Assembly: GCA_002256985.1 (NCBI GenBank)
Contig: NCGO01000001.1
Location: forward strand, 558,001 to 622,000
Source: Novosphingobium sp. 28-62-57
GTDB taxonomy: Bacteria > Pseudomonadota > Alphaproteobacteria > Sphingomonadales > Sphingomonadaceae
DNA length: 64,000 bases
Direction: 5' to 3'
The position numbers and the translations under genes were made by a program. Shown one piece after another: positions 36,201 to 44,533 of the stretch (positions within the stretch are counted from its first letter, which is position 1; each line of letters begins with the position of its first letter). Under the pieces are notes generated by a model that saw only the letters and a list, made by a program, of their open reading frames with translations, searched no databases and was not told the origin of the DNA.

Positions 36201-36758
36201 CCACCCGCTTCGCCGGGACCGCTGGCGATGGTGGCGGCGCGGCGCGGCACGTTGATGCACCGCCTGATCGAACGCCTGCCTGAACTTGCCGTGGAGGAGC
36301 GCCGCGCCGCAGGTTTGGCGTGGCTGGCGCGGGCTGACGATACGTTTGATGTGTCCGAACAGGTCGCGATGGTGGAATCGGCACTGGCCGTCCTGTCGCA
36401 CCCTGATTGGGCCGATGTGTTCGGCCCGGATTCGCTGGCGGAGGTGCCACTTGCCGCCGTGGTCGGCGGGCGCGTGGTCAATGGCACGGTGGACAGGCTG
36501 GTGATCGACAAGGCGCGCATCCGCATTGTCGATTTCAAGACGGCACGCCGTCCTCCCGCTTCGCTTGCCGATATTCCAGCGGCCTACATCCGCCAGATGG
36601 CAGCTTATGTTGCCGCGCTGGAAGCGATCCATCCGGGGGTGCCGGTAGAGGCTGCACTGCTCTATACCCACACTCCCGAACTGTTTGTGCTGCCGGGCGA
36701 TCTGATCATGGCGCAAAAGCTGCGCCTTGCCGGGGTGCAGGAATCCTTTGCAGGCTGA
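33279..36758 (+). CDS. addA: Double-strand break repair helicase AddA
   Basis: The 1,159-residue A subunit: a UvrD-superfamily helicase with a C-terminal nuclease domain. The Walker A SASAGTGKTQVLSARVL (Lys31), motif Ia LTFTKAGAAEMATRV, the DEAQD box in HILVDEAQDTNASQWDI, motif III VVGDYKQAIFGFQG and motif V TVHGSKGLQAPIV are in order. The nuclease strand RIVDFKTARRPP lies near the C-terminus. I use the ATG at 33279, which overlaps the addB stop (ATGA), rather than the open frame from 33249. trxA follows after 60 bases but probably has its own promoter. Confidence 0.97.
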   Translation: MSKVYPLKDNQAHAVHPQRTVWLSASAGTGKTQVLSARVLRLLLQDGVEPEQILCLTFTKAGAAEMATRVNEVLAGWVRMPATDLAAQLKAIGAPFGPETVARARSRFAAVLDCPGGGLRIETIHAFCQWLLASFPIEAGLRPGTRAMEDRDRALLVRQVLAELLVNAQAQGDESLIDNLAALSRRMSEDQVETFLLRCASALDLWQGTGAWQPPLRPRINRVIGLGEDEGPESLAAMCADDAFDHRALRSCLEVLLDWNTANGAKMAGPIAEWLAAEPELRARDIEVLGKALCNDKGEPKWLKNLLKVDGSYEEAAGRVIAAIEAVKARKAQLDLAELLDTALTVGRRFALAWDAAKAREGFIDFDDQIRTAAELLTNRTSAEWIRFKLDRRFDHILVDEAQDTNASQWDIVLEGLVSDFFTGEGQRGPAVRTLFVVGDYKQAIFGFQGTSPENFARASHRVRAQLAAVAEVLRDPDRELLELGLGQSFRTARPILDFVDGAIDHIGWDRLGLEKKPERHVGLDIPGTVSMWRVVGDDVPEDDDTGEGAGDEGAESWLSRPDRKLADQIALQVKGWITSGFPLTKGDARNAGPGDVMILVRKRKELAGLIVARLHARGVPVAGVDRLRLGAPLAVKDLVAALRFAAQPLDDLNLASLLVSPLIGWSQEELLEHGYRKSGMRLWDKLRHDHHPVAAQTTEKLLSLLNRADYDPPQVLLHWLLVGPWDGRARLVARLGREANDLIDELLNAAMAYASANVPSIVGFLQWFDAGEGELKREAGRAEGLVRVMTVHGSKGLQAPIVILADAADDPDASPPRGLELIEDILGTRRKVPLPPLRKEEKAPAVLEAEAEAARAEREEHWRLLYVAMTRAEEALFIAGAKGKKRRKEGGELPKDSWYAQLEPLFDDDWREDALWGGIRQIGGPPAFAAAKAAVAEAPRMVLPDVLLTPVGAEPRPPRPLAPSSLGEDDAPDPPASPGPLAMVAARRGTLMHRLIERLPELAVEERRAAGLAWLARADDTFDVSEQVAMVESALAVLSHPDWADVFGPDSLAEVPLAAVVGGRVVNGTVDRLVIDKARIRIVDFKTARRPPASLADIPAAYIRQMAAYVAALEAIHPGVPVEAALLYTHTPELFVLPGDLIMAQKLRLAGVQESFAG

Positions 36759-36762
36759 TCGG

Positions 36763-36790
36763 TTGCACCGCGCGCCCGAGTGCCTAGATT
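36763..36790 (+). promoter_or_regulatory. Probable trxA promoter
   Basis: TTGCAC (36763-36768) and TAGATT (36785-36790) with a 16-base spacer form a reasonable sigma-70 promoter in the short addA-trxA gap, about 28 bases before the trxA ATG. It would free the abundant thioredoxin from the low expression expected of the addAB operon. Confidence 0.45.
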
Positions 36791-36818
36791 GCCCTTAACC
36801 ATTCAGGAGTTCACCACC

Positions 36819-37139
36819 ATGTCGACCAAGGCCGTAACCGACGCATCTTTTGCCACTGACGTTCTGGGCAGCAGCAAGCCCGTACTCGTCGATTTCTGGG
36901 CAGACTGGTGCGGCCCATGCAAGATGATCGCCCCTGCGCTCGAAGAAATCTCCGAAGAGCTTGCCGATCAGGTCGAGATCGTCAAGCTCGACATCATGGA
37001 AAACACCGACACCGCCAGCCAGTTTGGCGTCCAGTCAATCCCGCTGCTGATCCTGTTCAAGGATGGCCAGCCTGTGGCGCAGAAGCTGGGCGCTGCACCC
37101 AAGAGCCAGCTCAAGGGCTGGCTGGAAGGCGTTCTTTAA
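36819..37139 (+). CDS. trxA: Thioredoxin
   Basis: A 106-residue cytosolic thiol-disulfide reductase. The active site WCGPC lies in VDFWADWCGPCKMIAPAL, the cis-proline loop is VQSIPLLILF, and the length is canonical. The ATG at 36819 has AGGAG upstream; the frame is open 13 codons further but those residues are not thioredoxin-like. Position directly after addA is common in alphaproteobacteria. Confidence 0.97.
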   Translation: MSTKAVTDASFATDVLGSSKPVLVDFWADWCGPCKMIAPALEEISEELADQVEIVKLDIMENTDTASQFGVQSIPLLILFKDGQPVAQKLGAAPKSQLKGWLEGVL

Positions 37140-37165
37140 GCCGAGCGTCAAACAAAAAGCAGAGC

Positions 37166-37244
37166 GTCCCCGCGAAGGCGGGGACCTTGTGCCGTTTACG
37201 GAAGCATAGCGTAGAACGCCTGAGGCCCCCGCCTTCGCGGGGGC
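37166..37244. repeat. Extragenic palindromic repeat, copy B
   Basis: The palindrome GTCCCCGCGAAGGCGGGGAC (37166-37185) is followed 32 bases later by the 27-base unit at 37218-37244, which is identical to 25686-25712. It sits between the converging trxA and inositol-monophosphatase-family genes, where its hairpins may end transcription from both sides. Confidence 0.75.
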
Positions 37245-37272
37245 GCAGTGCTTTTGAAGTGCGGAGTTGAGA

Positions 37273-38079
37273 TCAGCCCAACTTCGCCAACCGCTCAGCC
37301 ATCTCGTCAAACAACTTCGGGCTAGCCGCTCCGATCAGCCCCGGCTCGAGATGCCGGTCCACGCGATAAGCCTTGCCATCAGGCCGCGCCGCCTTGCCGC
37401 CAGCCTCGTTCAGAAACAGCACGCCCGCCGCGTGATCCCACGCTAGCGTCTTTTCAAACAGCGAAACATCGTTCGTGCCCAGCGCAATGCGCGGATATTG
37501 TTCCGCGGCGCAGCGTGGTATATCGACCAGCGTGTAGTGCGGCGCGATGTGTTCCATCATGGCGGCACGCTTTGACTGGTCGACGAAAATCAGCGAAATC
37601 GCGGCAATAGGCTTGTCCTCACCGCTGCCCTGCGCCAACCACCGCTCTCCATTGATCCAAGCGCCTTGCCCGCGATGGGCAGTGCACAGGCGGCCGGACA
37701 GCGGATCATATATCCACCCGGCAACCGACTCCCCTTTTTCGGCCAATGCCAGCAGGATGCCGAACGGTGGCTTGCCAACGGCATAGTTGTTCGTGCCGTC
37801 CAGCGGATCGATGATCCAGCAGAGTTGGTCAGAGAGGCGCTCGAAAATCGCAGGGTCGGCGTGCGCCGCCTCTTCACCAACGATGGCTGCGTCGGGCAGG
37901 ATCTTTGCCAGCCCCTCGGCCAGCATGATCTCACTTTCAGTGTCGGCGATGGTGACCACATCGTCAGCGGCCTTGTTTGTAACTTCGTCCGAGCCAAGCC
38001 GTTGATAATGCTTGAGCAGCGTCTTCTCTGCGGTCTCGCGCATCAACGCTGAAACGGCGGCATCGAGCGCGCGGGTCAA
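37273..38079 (-). CDS. Inositol monophosphatase family protein
   Basis: A magnesium-dependent sugar or nucleotide phosphatase of 268 residues. Metal-binding motifs are present: GEEAA (about residues 68-72), WIIDPLDGTNNY (about 88-99) and the C-terminal WDHAAGVLFLNEAGG. The family includes inositol-1-phosphatase, histidinol-phosphatase HisN and the 3'(2'),5'-bisphosphate nucleotidase CysQ; I cannot decide between them. The start is a TTG at 38079 overlapping the argJ stop (TTGA), which signals translational coupling to argJ. That context mildly favours an amino-acid biosynthetic phosphatase. Confidence 0.88.
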   Translation of the reverse strand: MTRALDAAVSALMRETAEKTLLKHYQRLGSDEVTNKAADDVVTIADTESEIMLAEGLAKILPDAAIVGEEAAHADPAIFERLSDQLCWIIDPLDGTNNYAVGKPPFGILLALAEKGESVAGWIYDPLSGRLCTAHRGQGAWINGERWLAQGSGEDKPIAAISLIFVDQSKRAAMMEHIAPHYTLVDIPRCAAEQYPRIALGTNDVSLFEKTLAWDHAAGVLFLNEAGGKAARPDGKAYRVDRHLEPGLIGAASPKLFDEMAERLAKLG

Positions 38080-39302
38080 GACCGGTAGTCCGCGTTGATC
38101 GAGATGTAGCCGTGGGTCAGGTCGCAGGTCCAGACGGTGGCCATGCCTTGCCCCATGCCCAGATCGACCTCGATGGAAATATCTTGGCCCTTCAGATGCT
38201 TGGTAACCGGTGCTTCGTCATAATCCGGCACAGGTTGTCCGTTCAAGGCAGCCCATGTCCCGCCAAAGCCGATGGACAGCCGGTCCCGGTCGGCTGGTTC
38301 GCCTGCTTTGCCCACCGCCATTACCACGCGGCCCCAGTTGGCATCCTCGCCCGCGATGGCGGTTTTTACCAACGGAGAATTGGCGATGGAAAGGCCCACT
38401 TTGCGGGCGCTTTCGTCTGATACCGCGCCGGAAACACTGACAGCGATAAACTTCTGCGCGCCTTCGCCATCGCGCACCACCAAGTGGGCCAATTGGCGGC
38501 AGATGTCCTCCAGCGCGGCGGTAAAGGCATCGGCGCCGGGGCTGTCAAAGCCGGTCAGAACGTCGTTGCCAGCCTTGCCGGTGGCGAAGGCGAGAACGGT
38601 GTCGCTGGTAGAGGTATCGCTGTCTACCGTTATGCAAGAGAACGTGCGGCGGTTGGCGGCGGACAGACATTCTTGAAGGAATTCAGGGCTTACCGCCGCA
38701 TCGGTGAAGATATAGCCGAGCATCGTGGCCATATCGGGCGCGATCATGCCGCTGCCTTTGATGATTGCACCTAAAGTACACCTAGATGCACCTAACTGCA
38801 CCGAGACGCACGCACCCTTGGCAAAAGTGTCGGTCGTGCCGATGGTTTGCGCTGCCATTTGCCAGTCGCAGGGATCGGCTTTGAGAGCAGCTTCGACCCC
38901 GGCGCGTGCCTTGTCTTTAGGCAAGGGAACCCCGATCACGCCGGTCGAGGAAACGAACACTTCTTCTTTCGCGCAGCCGAGATGGTCGGCCACCTGTACC
39001 ATGATCTGCTCCACCGCCTCGCGCCCGCGATAGCCAGTGAAGGCGTTGGAATTGCCCGCGTTGACCACCAGAGCCCGTGCCGAGCCTTGGGCCACGTTCT
39101 GGCGGCCCAGCTCGACCTCGGATGAACAGCACACGTTGCGCGTAAAAACCCCGGCAACAGCAGTGCCTTGCGCCAGTTCAGCATAGGTCAGATCGCAGCG
39201 GCCCCAATCCTTGTAACCAGCGCGGGCGACGCGCAGCGTTACCCCGGCGATGGCCGGGATGGCAGGGAAGGGGGTGGCGAGCGGGGAGATGGCTTCAGAC
39301 AT
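38076..39302 (-). CDS. argJ: Bifunctional ornithine acetyltransferase / N-acetylglutamate synthase
   Basis: Recycles the acetyl group from N-acetylornithine to glutamate in arginine synthesis. It is 408 residues. The precursor self-cleaves before the nucleophile Thr193 in KGSGMIAPDMATMLGY, which is intact. Start ATG at 39302 (MSEAISPLATPFPAI); the longer frame adds 12 atypical residues. Odd point: residues about 163-179 (ACVSVQLGASRCTLGAI), just before the cleavage loop, are encoded by a 10-bp tandem repeat using the rare codons TTA (twice) and AGG, and do not resemble the usual ArgJ segment there. The frame is intact, so the enzyme may still work. It is followed by the overlapping phosphatase gene. 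Confidence 0.95.
   Translation of the reverse strand: MSEAISPLATPFPAIPAIAGVTLRVARAGYKDWGRCDLTYAELAQGTAVAGVFTRNVCCSSEVELGRQNVAQGSARALVVNAGNSNAFTGYRGREAVEQIMVQVADHLGCAKEEVFVSSTGVIGVPLPKDKARAGVEAALKADPCDWQMAAQTIGTTDTFAKGACVSVQLGASRCTLGAIIKGSGMIAPDMATMLGYIFTDAAVSPEFLQECLSAANRRTFSCITVDSDTSTSDTVLAFATGKAGNDVLTGFDSPGADAFTAALEDICRQLAHLVVRDGEGAQKFIAVSVSGAVSDESARKVGLSIANSPLVKTAIAGEDANWGRVVMAVGKAGEPADRDRLSIGFGGTWAALNGQPVPDYDEAPVTKHLKGQDISIEVDLGMGQGMATVWTCDLTHGYISINADYRS
38766..38816. repeat. 10-bp imperfect tandem repeat inside argJ
   Basis: Five units in a row on the plus strand: TGCACCTAAAG, TACACCTAGA, TGCACCTAAC, TGCACCGAGA, CGCACGCACC. The unit length is not a multiple of three, so the protein it encodes is not itself periodic. 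The base composition is lower in GC than the surrounding argJ sequence. Confidence 0.75.
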
Positions 39303-39409
39303 GCCAGACCGCCTAGCCTGCGCAAAGACGCGGTTCAACCGTTGCGCATAGCTTCGGGTGGCGTTTTCGTGATGGACGAATGCGGTGTTAATCCCTATTT
39401 GGCCAAGTA

Positions 39410-39676
39410 ATGCGCATTTTCCTTGCTCTTCTGGCCATGATCACCGGCCTTTCCTTCCCGCAAGTGGCCGTGGCCATTTCGCGCGCGGAAGTGGCTGAGG
39501 CTGGCATGTCGGCACAAGCGGCAGCGATGGCGGCAAAGCCGCAGCAGCGCTGCATTTGCCGTGGAGGCGAGGTTCCGCAAAAACGCACCAATGCCCGCCG
39601 CAAGACGGTGTGGCTTCCTGCGCCGGCCCTGATCCGGCCCAGCAGCATTTATCTGAGCGACCGCGCGCGAAAATAG
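39410..39676 (+). CDS. Small exported protein, unknown
   Basis: An 88-residue reading frame with a convincing signal peptide ([22 protein letters not shown]). The mature part has two cysteines close together (QRCICRGGE), many alanines and a basic C-terminus with [20 protein letters not shown] know no family. It is divergent from argJ (107-base gap) and precedes secA by 107 bases. Coding is supported by the signal peptide and codon choice, not by homology, so it could be a chance frame. Confidence 0.5.
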   Translation: MRIFLALLAMITGLSFPQVAVAISRAEVAEAGMSAQAAAMAAKPQQRCICRGGEVPQKRTNARRKTVWLPAPALIRPSSIYLSDRARK

Positions 39677-39783
39677 CGCCCGGTTTCGGCATATTTCCCT
39701 TTCTGGTGAGGCTTTTGCCTGCCGGGGCGCAATTTACGCGCCCATTCTCCCCGCACACCCAATTCGACAGGACAGACCCGCCC

Positions 39784-42522
39784 ATGTTCGGCTCAATCGC
39801 CAAGGCCCTTTTCGGCTCATCCAACGACCGTTACGTCAAATCGCTCGACAAGATCGTGCGCCAGATCGCCGCTTTCGAGCCGCAGTTGCAAGCCATGTCG
39901 GACGAGGAACTGGCCGCACAAACGGCCAAGTTCCGGCAGATGCTCGATGATGGCGCGACGCTCGACGATCTCCTGCCCGAAGCCTTTGCGACCGTGCGTG
40001 AAGCATCGGTGCGCACGTTGGGTCTGCGGCATTTCGATGTGCAGATGATCGGCGGTATCGTGCTGCATCGCGGCGAAATTGCCGAAATGCGCACCGGTGA
40101 GGGCAAGACGCTGGTGGCGACGCTGGCGGTCTATTTGAACGCGCTTGAGCGCAAGGGCGTTCACGTGGTCACCGTCAACGATTACCTGGCCCGGCGCGAC
40201 GCCGAGACGATGGGCGTGCTCTACAAGTTTCTCGGCCTGACCGTCGGCGTGATCGTGCCCAATCTGGGTGAGGAGCAGCGCCGCGAGGCCTATAACTCCG
40301 ACATTACTTATGCGACCAACAACGAGTTGGGCTTCGATTATCTGCGCGATAACATGAAGCATTCGCGCGACAATATGGTGCATCGCCCGTTCAACTTCGC
40401 GATTGTCGATGAAGTGGACTCGATCCTGATCGACGAAGCGCGCACCCCGCTGATCATTTCCGGCCCGACCGACGACAAGAGCGATCTTTACGTTTCGGTC
40501 GATGCCATCGTGAAGACGATTGATCCGTCGCTCTATGACGCGGACGAGAAGACCAAGAACATTACGCTGACCGAAGACGGTGTGGAATGGGTTGAGCGTG
40601 CGCTGGAGACGGCGGGGCTGCTCGAAGGGTCTAACCTGTATGACGTTGAGAACACGATGGTCGTCCACCATCTGGATCAGGCGCTGAAGGCGAATGTCAT
40701 GTTCAAGCGTGACATCGACTACATCGTCAAGGACGACAAGGTTGTCATCATCGACGAGTTTACCGGCCGCATGATGGACGGGCGGCGCTGGTCCAACGGC
40801 TTGCATCAGGCGGTGGAAGCCAAGGAAGGCGTGCAGATCGAGCCTGAAAACCAGACGATGGCATCAATCACGTTCCAGAATTACTTCCGCATGTATCCCA
40901 AGATTTCGGGCATGACCGGCACAGCCGCCACCGAAGCGCCTGAATTCTTCGACATCTACAAGATGAACGTCGTTTCGATCCCGACCAACGTGCCAGTGCT
41001 GCGCGTGGACGAGGAGGACGAGTTCTACAAGAACACGATGGACAAGTTTGCCGCCATCGCCAAGCTGATCCGCGAGAAGTACGAGAACGGGCAGCCGGTG
41101 CTGGTGGGCACGGTGTCCATCGAAAAATCGGAGCTGCTGTCAGACTTCCTGCAAAAGGAAGGGGTGAAGCACAACGTGCTGAACGCGCGTTTCCACGAGA
41201 TGGAAGCGCATATTGTGGCGCAGGCGGGCCGTCTGGGCGCGGTGACCATTGCCACCAACATGGCCGGGCGCGGCACCGACATTCAGCTTGGCGGCAACGT
41301 GGAATTCCGCATGGAAGCCGAATTGCGCGATCTGCCCGAGGGGCCCGAGCGCGAGGCCGGCGTTGCCCGGATCAAGGCCGAAGTGGCCGAAGAAAAGGCC
41401 AAGGTTCTGGCCGCCGGTGGTCTCTGTGTAATCGGCACCGAACGCCATGAAAGCCGCCGCATCGACAACCAGCTGCGCGGCCGTTCGGGCCGTCAGGGCG
41501 ACCCGGGCATGAGCAAGTTCTACTTGTGCCTTGAGGATGACCTGCTGCGCATCTTCGGGCCGGACACGCTGTTTTCGCGCATGATGAACAACAATCTGGC
41601 CGATGGCGAAGCGATTGGATCGAAGTGGCTTTCGAAAGCCATCGAGACCGCGCAGAAGAAGGTCGAAGCGCGCAATTACGATATTCGCAAGCAGGTTGTC
41701 GAATACGATGACGTGATGAATGACCAGCGCAAGGTCATCTACGAACAGCGCGCCGACATCATGGATGCCGAAGCGGTGGGCGATGTGGTGACCGATATGC
41801 GCCACGACACCGTTAACGGCATCGTGGGTGATGCCTGCCCGCCGGGATCCTATCCCGAACAGTGGGATGTGGCGGGCCTGAAGGCGCGCGTGGCCGACGT
41901 GCTGGGCATGGAAGTGCCACTGGACGACTGGATGCAGGAAGAGGCGATCGAGCCGGATACGATTGAAGAGCGCATTCAGACGCTGGCCGATGAAAAAATG
42001 GAAGCAAAGGTCACCGAGGTTGATGCCAATGCCTGGCGCAGCCTCGAAAAGTCGATCTTGCTTGAACGGCTTGATCACCATTGGAAAGAACATCTCGCCA
42101 CGCTCGATGCGCTACGCCAGGTGGTGTTCCTGCGCGCCTATGCCCAGAAGACGCCAATCAACGAATACAAGCAGGAAGCCTTCGGCCTGTTCGAAAAGAT
42201 GCTCGAAGCAATCCGCGAGGATGTGACGCGCATCCTTATGACCAGCGAAATCCGCTTGCGTCCGATGGACGATTTCGAACTGCCCGAATTGCCGGATTTC
42301 CTGACCAGCCACATCGATCCGTTTACCGGTGAAAATGATGCTGTGCCGATGGTTCCGGGCCTGTTCGGCGCTGTCACACCACAAGCCGCGGGCGCGCTGA
42401 CTACAGGTGATATGGCAAGTGGAGGATATGATCCCTATGCCGGCCAAGGGATCAGCCGCAACGCTGCTTGCCCATGCGGATCAGGCAAAAAATACAAGCA
42501 TTGCCATGGTGTAGCGGCTTGA
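39784..42522 (+). CDS. secA: Protein translocase ATPase SecA
   Basis: The 912-residue motor that pushes unfolded proteins through SecYEG. It is complete: an N-terminal nucleotide-binding fold with [13 protein letters not shown] (Walker A) and [13 protein letters not shown] (Walker B), a preprotein cross-linking domain, the second fold with [15 protein letters not shown], and a C-terminal zinc-binding SecB/ribosome-binding motif [14 protein letters not shown]. The ATG at 39784 gives the standard [18 protein letters not shown]; the frame is open further upstream, but that overlaps the small exported protein. Confidence 0.98.
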   Translation: MFGSIAKALFGSSNDRYVKSLDKIVRQIAAFEPQLQAMSDEELAAQTAKFRQMLDDGATLDDLLPEAFATVREASVRTLGLRHFDVQMIGGIVLHRGEIAEMRTGEGKTLVATLAVYLNALERKGVHVVTVNDYLARRDAETMGVLYKFLGLTVGVIVPNLGEEQRREAYNSDITYATNNELGFDYLRDNMKHSRDNMVHRPFNFAIVDEVDSILIDEARTPLIISGPTDDKSDLYVSVDAIVKTIDPSLYDADEKTKNITLTEDGVEWVERALETAGLLEGSNLYDVENTMVVHHLDQALKANVMFKRDIDYIVKDDKVVIIDEFTGRMMDGRRWSNGLHQAVEAKEGVQIEPENQTMASITFQNYFRMYPKISGMTGTAATEAPEFFDIYKMNVVSIPTNVPVLRVDEEDEFYKNTMDKFAAIAKLIREKYENGQPVLVGTVSIEKSELLSDFLQKEGVKHNVLNARFHEMEAHIVAQAGRLGAVTIATNMAGRGTDIQLGGNVEFRMEAELRDLPEGPEREAGVARIKAEVAEEKAKVLAAGGLCVIGTERHESRRIDNQLRGRSGRQGDPGMSKFYLCLEDDLLRIFGPDTLFSRMMNNNLADGEAIGSKWLSKAIETAQKKVEARNYDIRKQVVEYDDVMNDQRKVIYEQRADIMDAEAVGDVVTDMRHDTVNGIVGDACPPGSYPEQWDVAGLKARVADVLGMEVPLDDWMQEEAIEPDTIEERIQTLADEKMEAKVTEVDANAWRSLEKSILLERLDHHWKEHLATLDALRQVVFLRAYAQKTPINEYKQEAFGLFEKMLEAIREDVTRILMTSEIRLRPMDDFELPELPDFLTSHIDPFTGENDAVPMVPGLFGAVTPQAAGALTTGDMASGGYDPYAGQGISRNAACPCGSGKKYKHCHGVAA

Positions 42523-42528
42523 ACGGCA

Positions 42529-42547
42529 GGCCCTGACATTCAGGGCC
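42529..42547 (+). terminator. Hairpin after secA
   Basis: GGCCCTG (42529-42535) and CAGGGCC (42541-42547) form a perfect 7-bp stem with a 5-base loop, seven bases after the secA stop; ACTTTT follows 8 bases later. A probable terminator. The rest of 42523-42748 holds no gene and no promoter I can define. Confidence 0.5.
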
Positions 42548-42748
42548 ACACCGAACTTTTGCCTGCAATCTGGAGCCGCTCCTGCGGCTCCCATGTCTGA
42601 CGTTTGGCTCCGATATGCCCGACATTTTGTTGCGGCTTGTTGCTGGTCCTGATTGCAGTGCCATGGATCGATGCTAAGCAGATAGAAACTTGATAAAAAA
42701 GAAGCGAGGGGTCGCGCTGGAACTTTGCCTTGAAGGGGCGCGTGCGCG

Positions 42749-44533
42749 ATGCAATTGGGGTACGAACGCAAGTTGATGGTGCGGCCTTTGCAGGCCTGTC
42801 CAGCGGTGCTTTTGCGCGGGCTGACGGGCCTTGCTTTGTCTGCCGCTCCGGTTGCGTCGTTTGCGCAGGCGGTTGGTCTTCCCGGCGGCGGCACCCCGAC
42901 GCGTGATGATATTCGAGGGCTTACCGGACAGCCTGCGGCCGTTGCGCCACAGCTTTCGATCAAAGGCGGTATCGAACGGTCCGCCTGCGCGCTGGATGAT
43001 CCCAAATACGCCGATATCAAGGTTACCATCGGCAATGTGACTTTCGGCGGCCTGAAGGAAATAGCGCCCACCGAACTCGACGATACGTGGAAGGCGCTGG
43101 TAGGCACGCCGCAGCCGATCAGCATCTTGTGCGAAATCCGCGATGCTGCAGGCACCATGCTGCGCAACAAGGGCTATCTCGCTGCCGTACAGGTGCCGAC
43201 GCAAAAGATCGAAGGCGGCGAAGTGCGCATGGAGGTGATCTATGCGCGGATCACATCGGTGCGCGCACGCGGGGAAACACGCGGTGCCGAACGCAAGCTG
43301 CAGCAGTATCTTGGCGCGCTGACGGGCGATGAAGTGTTCAACCAGCGCCGGGCCGAACGCTATTTGCTGCTGGCGCGTGATCTGCCCGGCTACAACGTGC
43401 AGTTGACGCTGAAGCCTGCTGGCACCGGGGCGGGCGAACTGATTGCCGAAGTCGCCGTGCTGCGCCAACCTTATGCGCTGGACTTCACGGTGCAGAATCT
43501 GGGCGCGCAAGCTACGGGGCGGTTTGGTGGGCAAGTGCGGGCGCAGCTTTTCGGCCTGACGGGGCTGGGGGATGCGACCTCGCTAGCCTTTTACGCCACC
43601 AGCGATGTGCGGGAGCAGCAGGTCTTGCAGGCCTCGCACGAATTCCGGCCCGGCGCGGAAGGCCTGATTATCGGCGGCCAGTTCACTTATGCCTGGACGA
43701 AGCCTGATATCGCCGGACTGCCTGCCAACGTGTCGCTGGATGCGCGCACGCTCTATGCCAGCCTGTTTGCCAAATACCCGCTCCAGCGGTCGCTTTCGCG
43801 CAATGTCTGGCTCAGTGGCGGGCTGGATCTGGTCAATCAGGACGTTGATTTCATTGGCCCATTGACGCGGGACCGCATTCGCGTGGCGTGGGGCCGGGTT
43901 GATCTGGACGCCATCGATACACGCCACGTGCAGCCGCGCTGGCGGGTTTCCACTGGTTTGGAAGTGCGACAGGGGCTGTCGATCCTTGATGCGACACAAG
44001 GCTGCGCCGGTCTTGCCTGTGGTGCGATTGTGCCGACAAGCCGCTTTGATGGTTCAGCCAGTGCCACAGTGGTGCGCTGGCAGGGTGAATTTGAGCAGGC
44101 CTTTGGCAAGGTCTCGCTGTTGCTGGCACCGCGCGGGCAATATGCCTTCAAGCCCCTGTTCAGCTTTGAGGAGTTTTCCGCCGGGAACTTCACGCTCGGG
44201 CGCGGATACGATCCGGGTGATCTGATCGGCGATAATGCGATTGGCAGCGCGGCGGAACTGCGCGGACCGCGCTTTGCCGTGGACCGCAATCGCAGCTGGC
44301 GCGTGCAGCCCTTTGCTTATGTCGATGCCGCGTGGGTGTGGAACAAGGGCATAGCGGGATCGCAACGGCTGACATCGGCGGGCGGTGGTTTGCGTTCGGA
44401 AATCGGATCGCGCTTTGTGCTTGAGGCAACGCTTGCCGTGCCTCTGGAGCGGTTGAGCGGACAGGCGAGCCGTTCCAAGCCGCGCTTTCTGATGACTTTG
44501 ACCACGCGGCTGCTGCCGTGGAGGAGCTTGTAA
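42749..44533 (+). CDS. Two-partner secretion outer-membrane transporter (TpsB, ShlB/FhaC/HecB family)
   Basis: A 594-residue Omp85-superfamily transporter. Signal peptide in the first 41 residues (ending ASFAQA), then two POTRA domains (about 85-165 with VTFGGLKEIAPTELDDTW; about 166-235 with GDEVFNQRRAERYLLLARDLPG) and a 16-strand-type barrel (about 240-594). The L6 loop motif of the superfamily appears as TLGRGYDPGDLIGD. This type exports one large partner protein, and the next gene, starting on its stop codon (TAATG), encodes exactly such a protein. It is the first gene of a three-gene operon. The start ATG has GAAGGGGCG upstream; a second ATG follows ten codons later. Confidence 0.88.
   Translation: MQLGYERKLMVRPLQACPAVLLRGLTGLALSAAPVASFAQAVGLPGGGTPTRDDIRGLTGQPAAVAPQLSIKGGIERSACALDDPKYADIKVTIGNVTFGGLKEIAPTELDDTWKALVGTPQPISILCEIRDAAGTMLRNKGYLAAVQVPTQKIEGGEVRMEVIYARITSVRARGETRGAERKLQQYLGALTGDEVFNQRRAERYLLLARDLPGYNVQLTLKPAGTGAGELIAEVAVLRQPYALDFTVQNLGAQATGRFGGQVRAQLFGLTGLGDATSLAFYATSDVREQQVLQASHEFRPGAEGLIIGGQFTYAWTKPDIAGLPANVSLDARTLYASLFAKYPLQRSLSRNVWLSGGLDLVNQDVDFIGPLTRDRIRVAWGRVDLDAIDTRHVQPRWRVSTGLEVRQGLSILDATQGCAGLACGAIVPTSRFDGSASATVVRWQGEFEQAFGKVSLLLAPRGQYAFKPLFSFEEFSAGNFTLGRGYDPGDLIGDNAIGSAAELRGPRFAVDRNRSWRVQPFAYVDAAWVWNKGIAGSQRLTSAGGGLRSEIGSRFVLEATLAVPLERLSGQASRSKPRFLMTLTTRLLPWRSL

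Noticed and set aside
38076-39302. argJ as a frameshifted pseudogene because of the odd repeat
   Set aside because: The frame is intact through the repeat and the catalytic Thr193 and flanking motifs are conserved, so I keep it as a gene.
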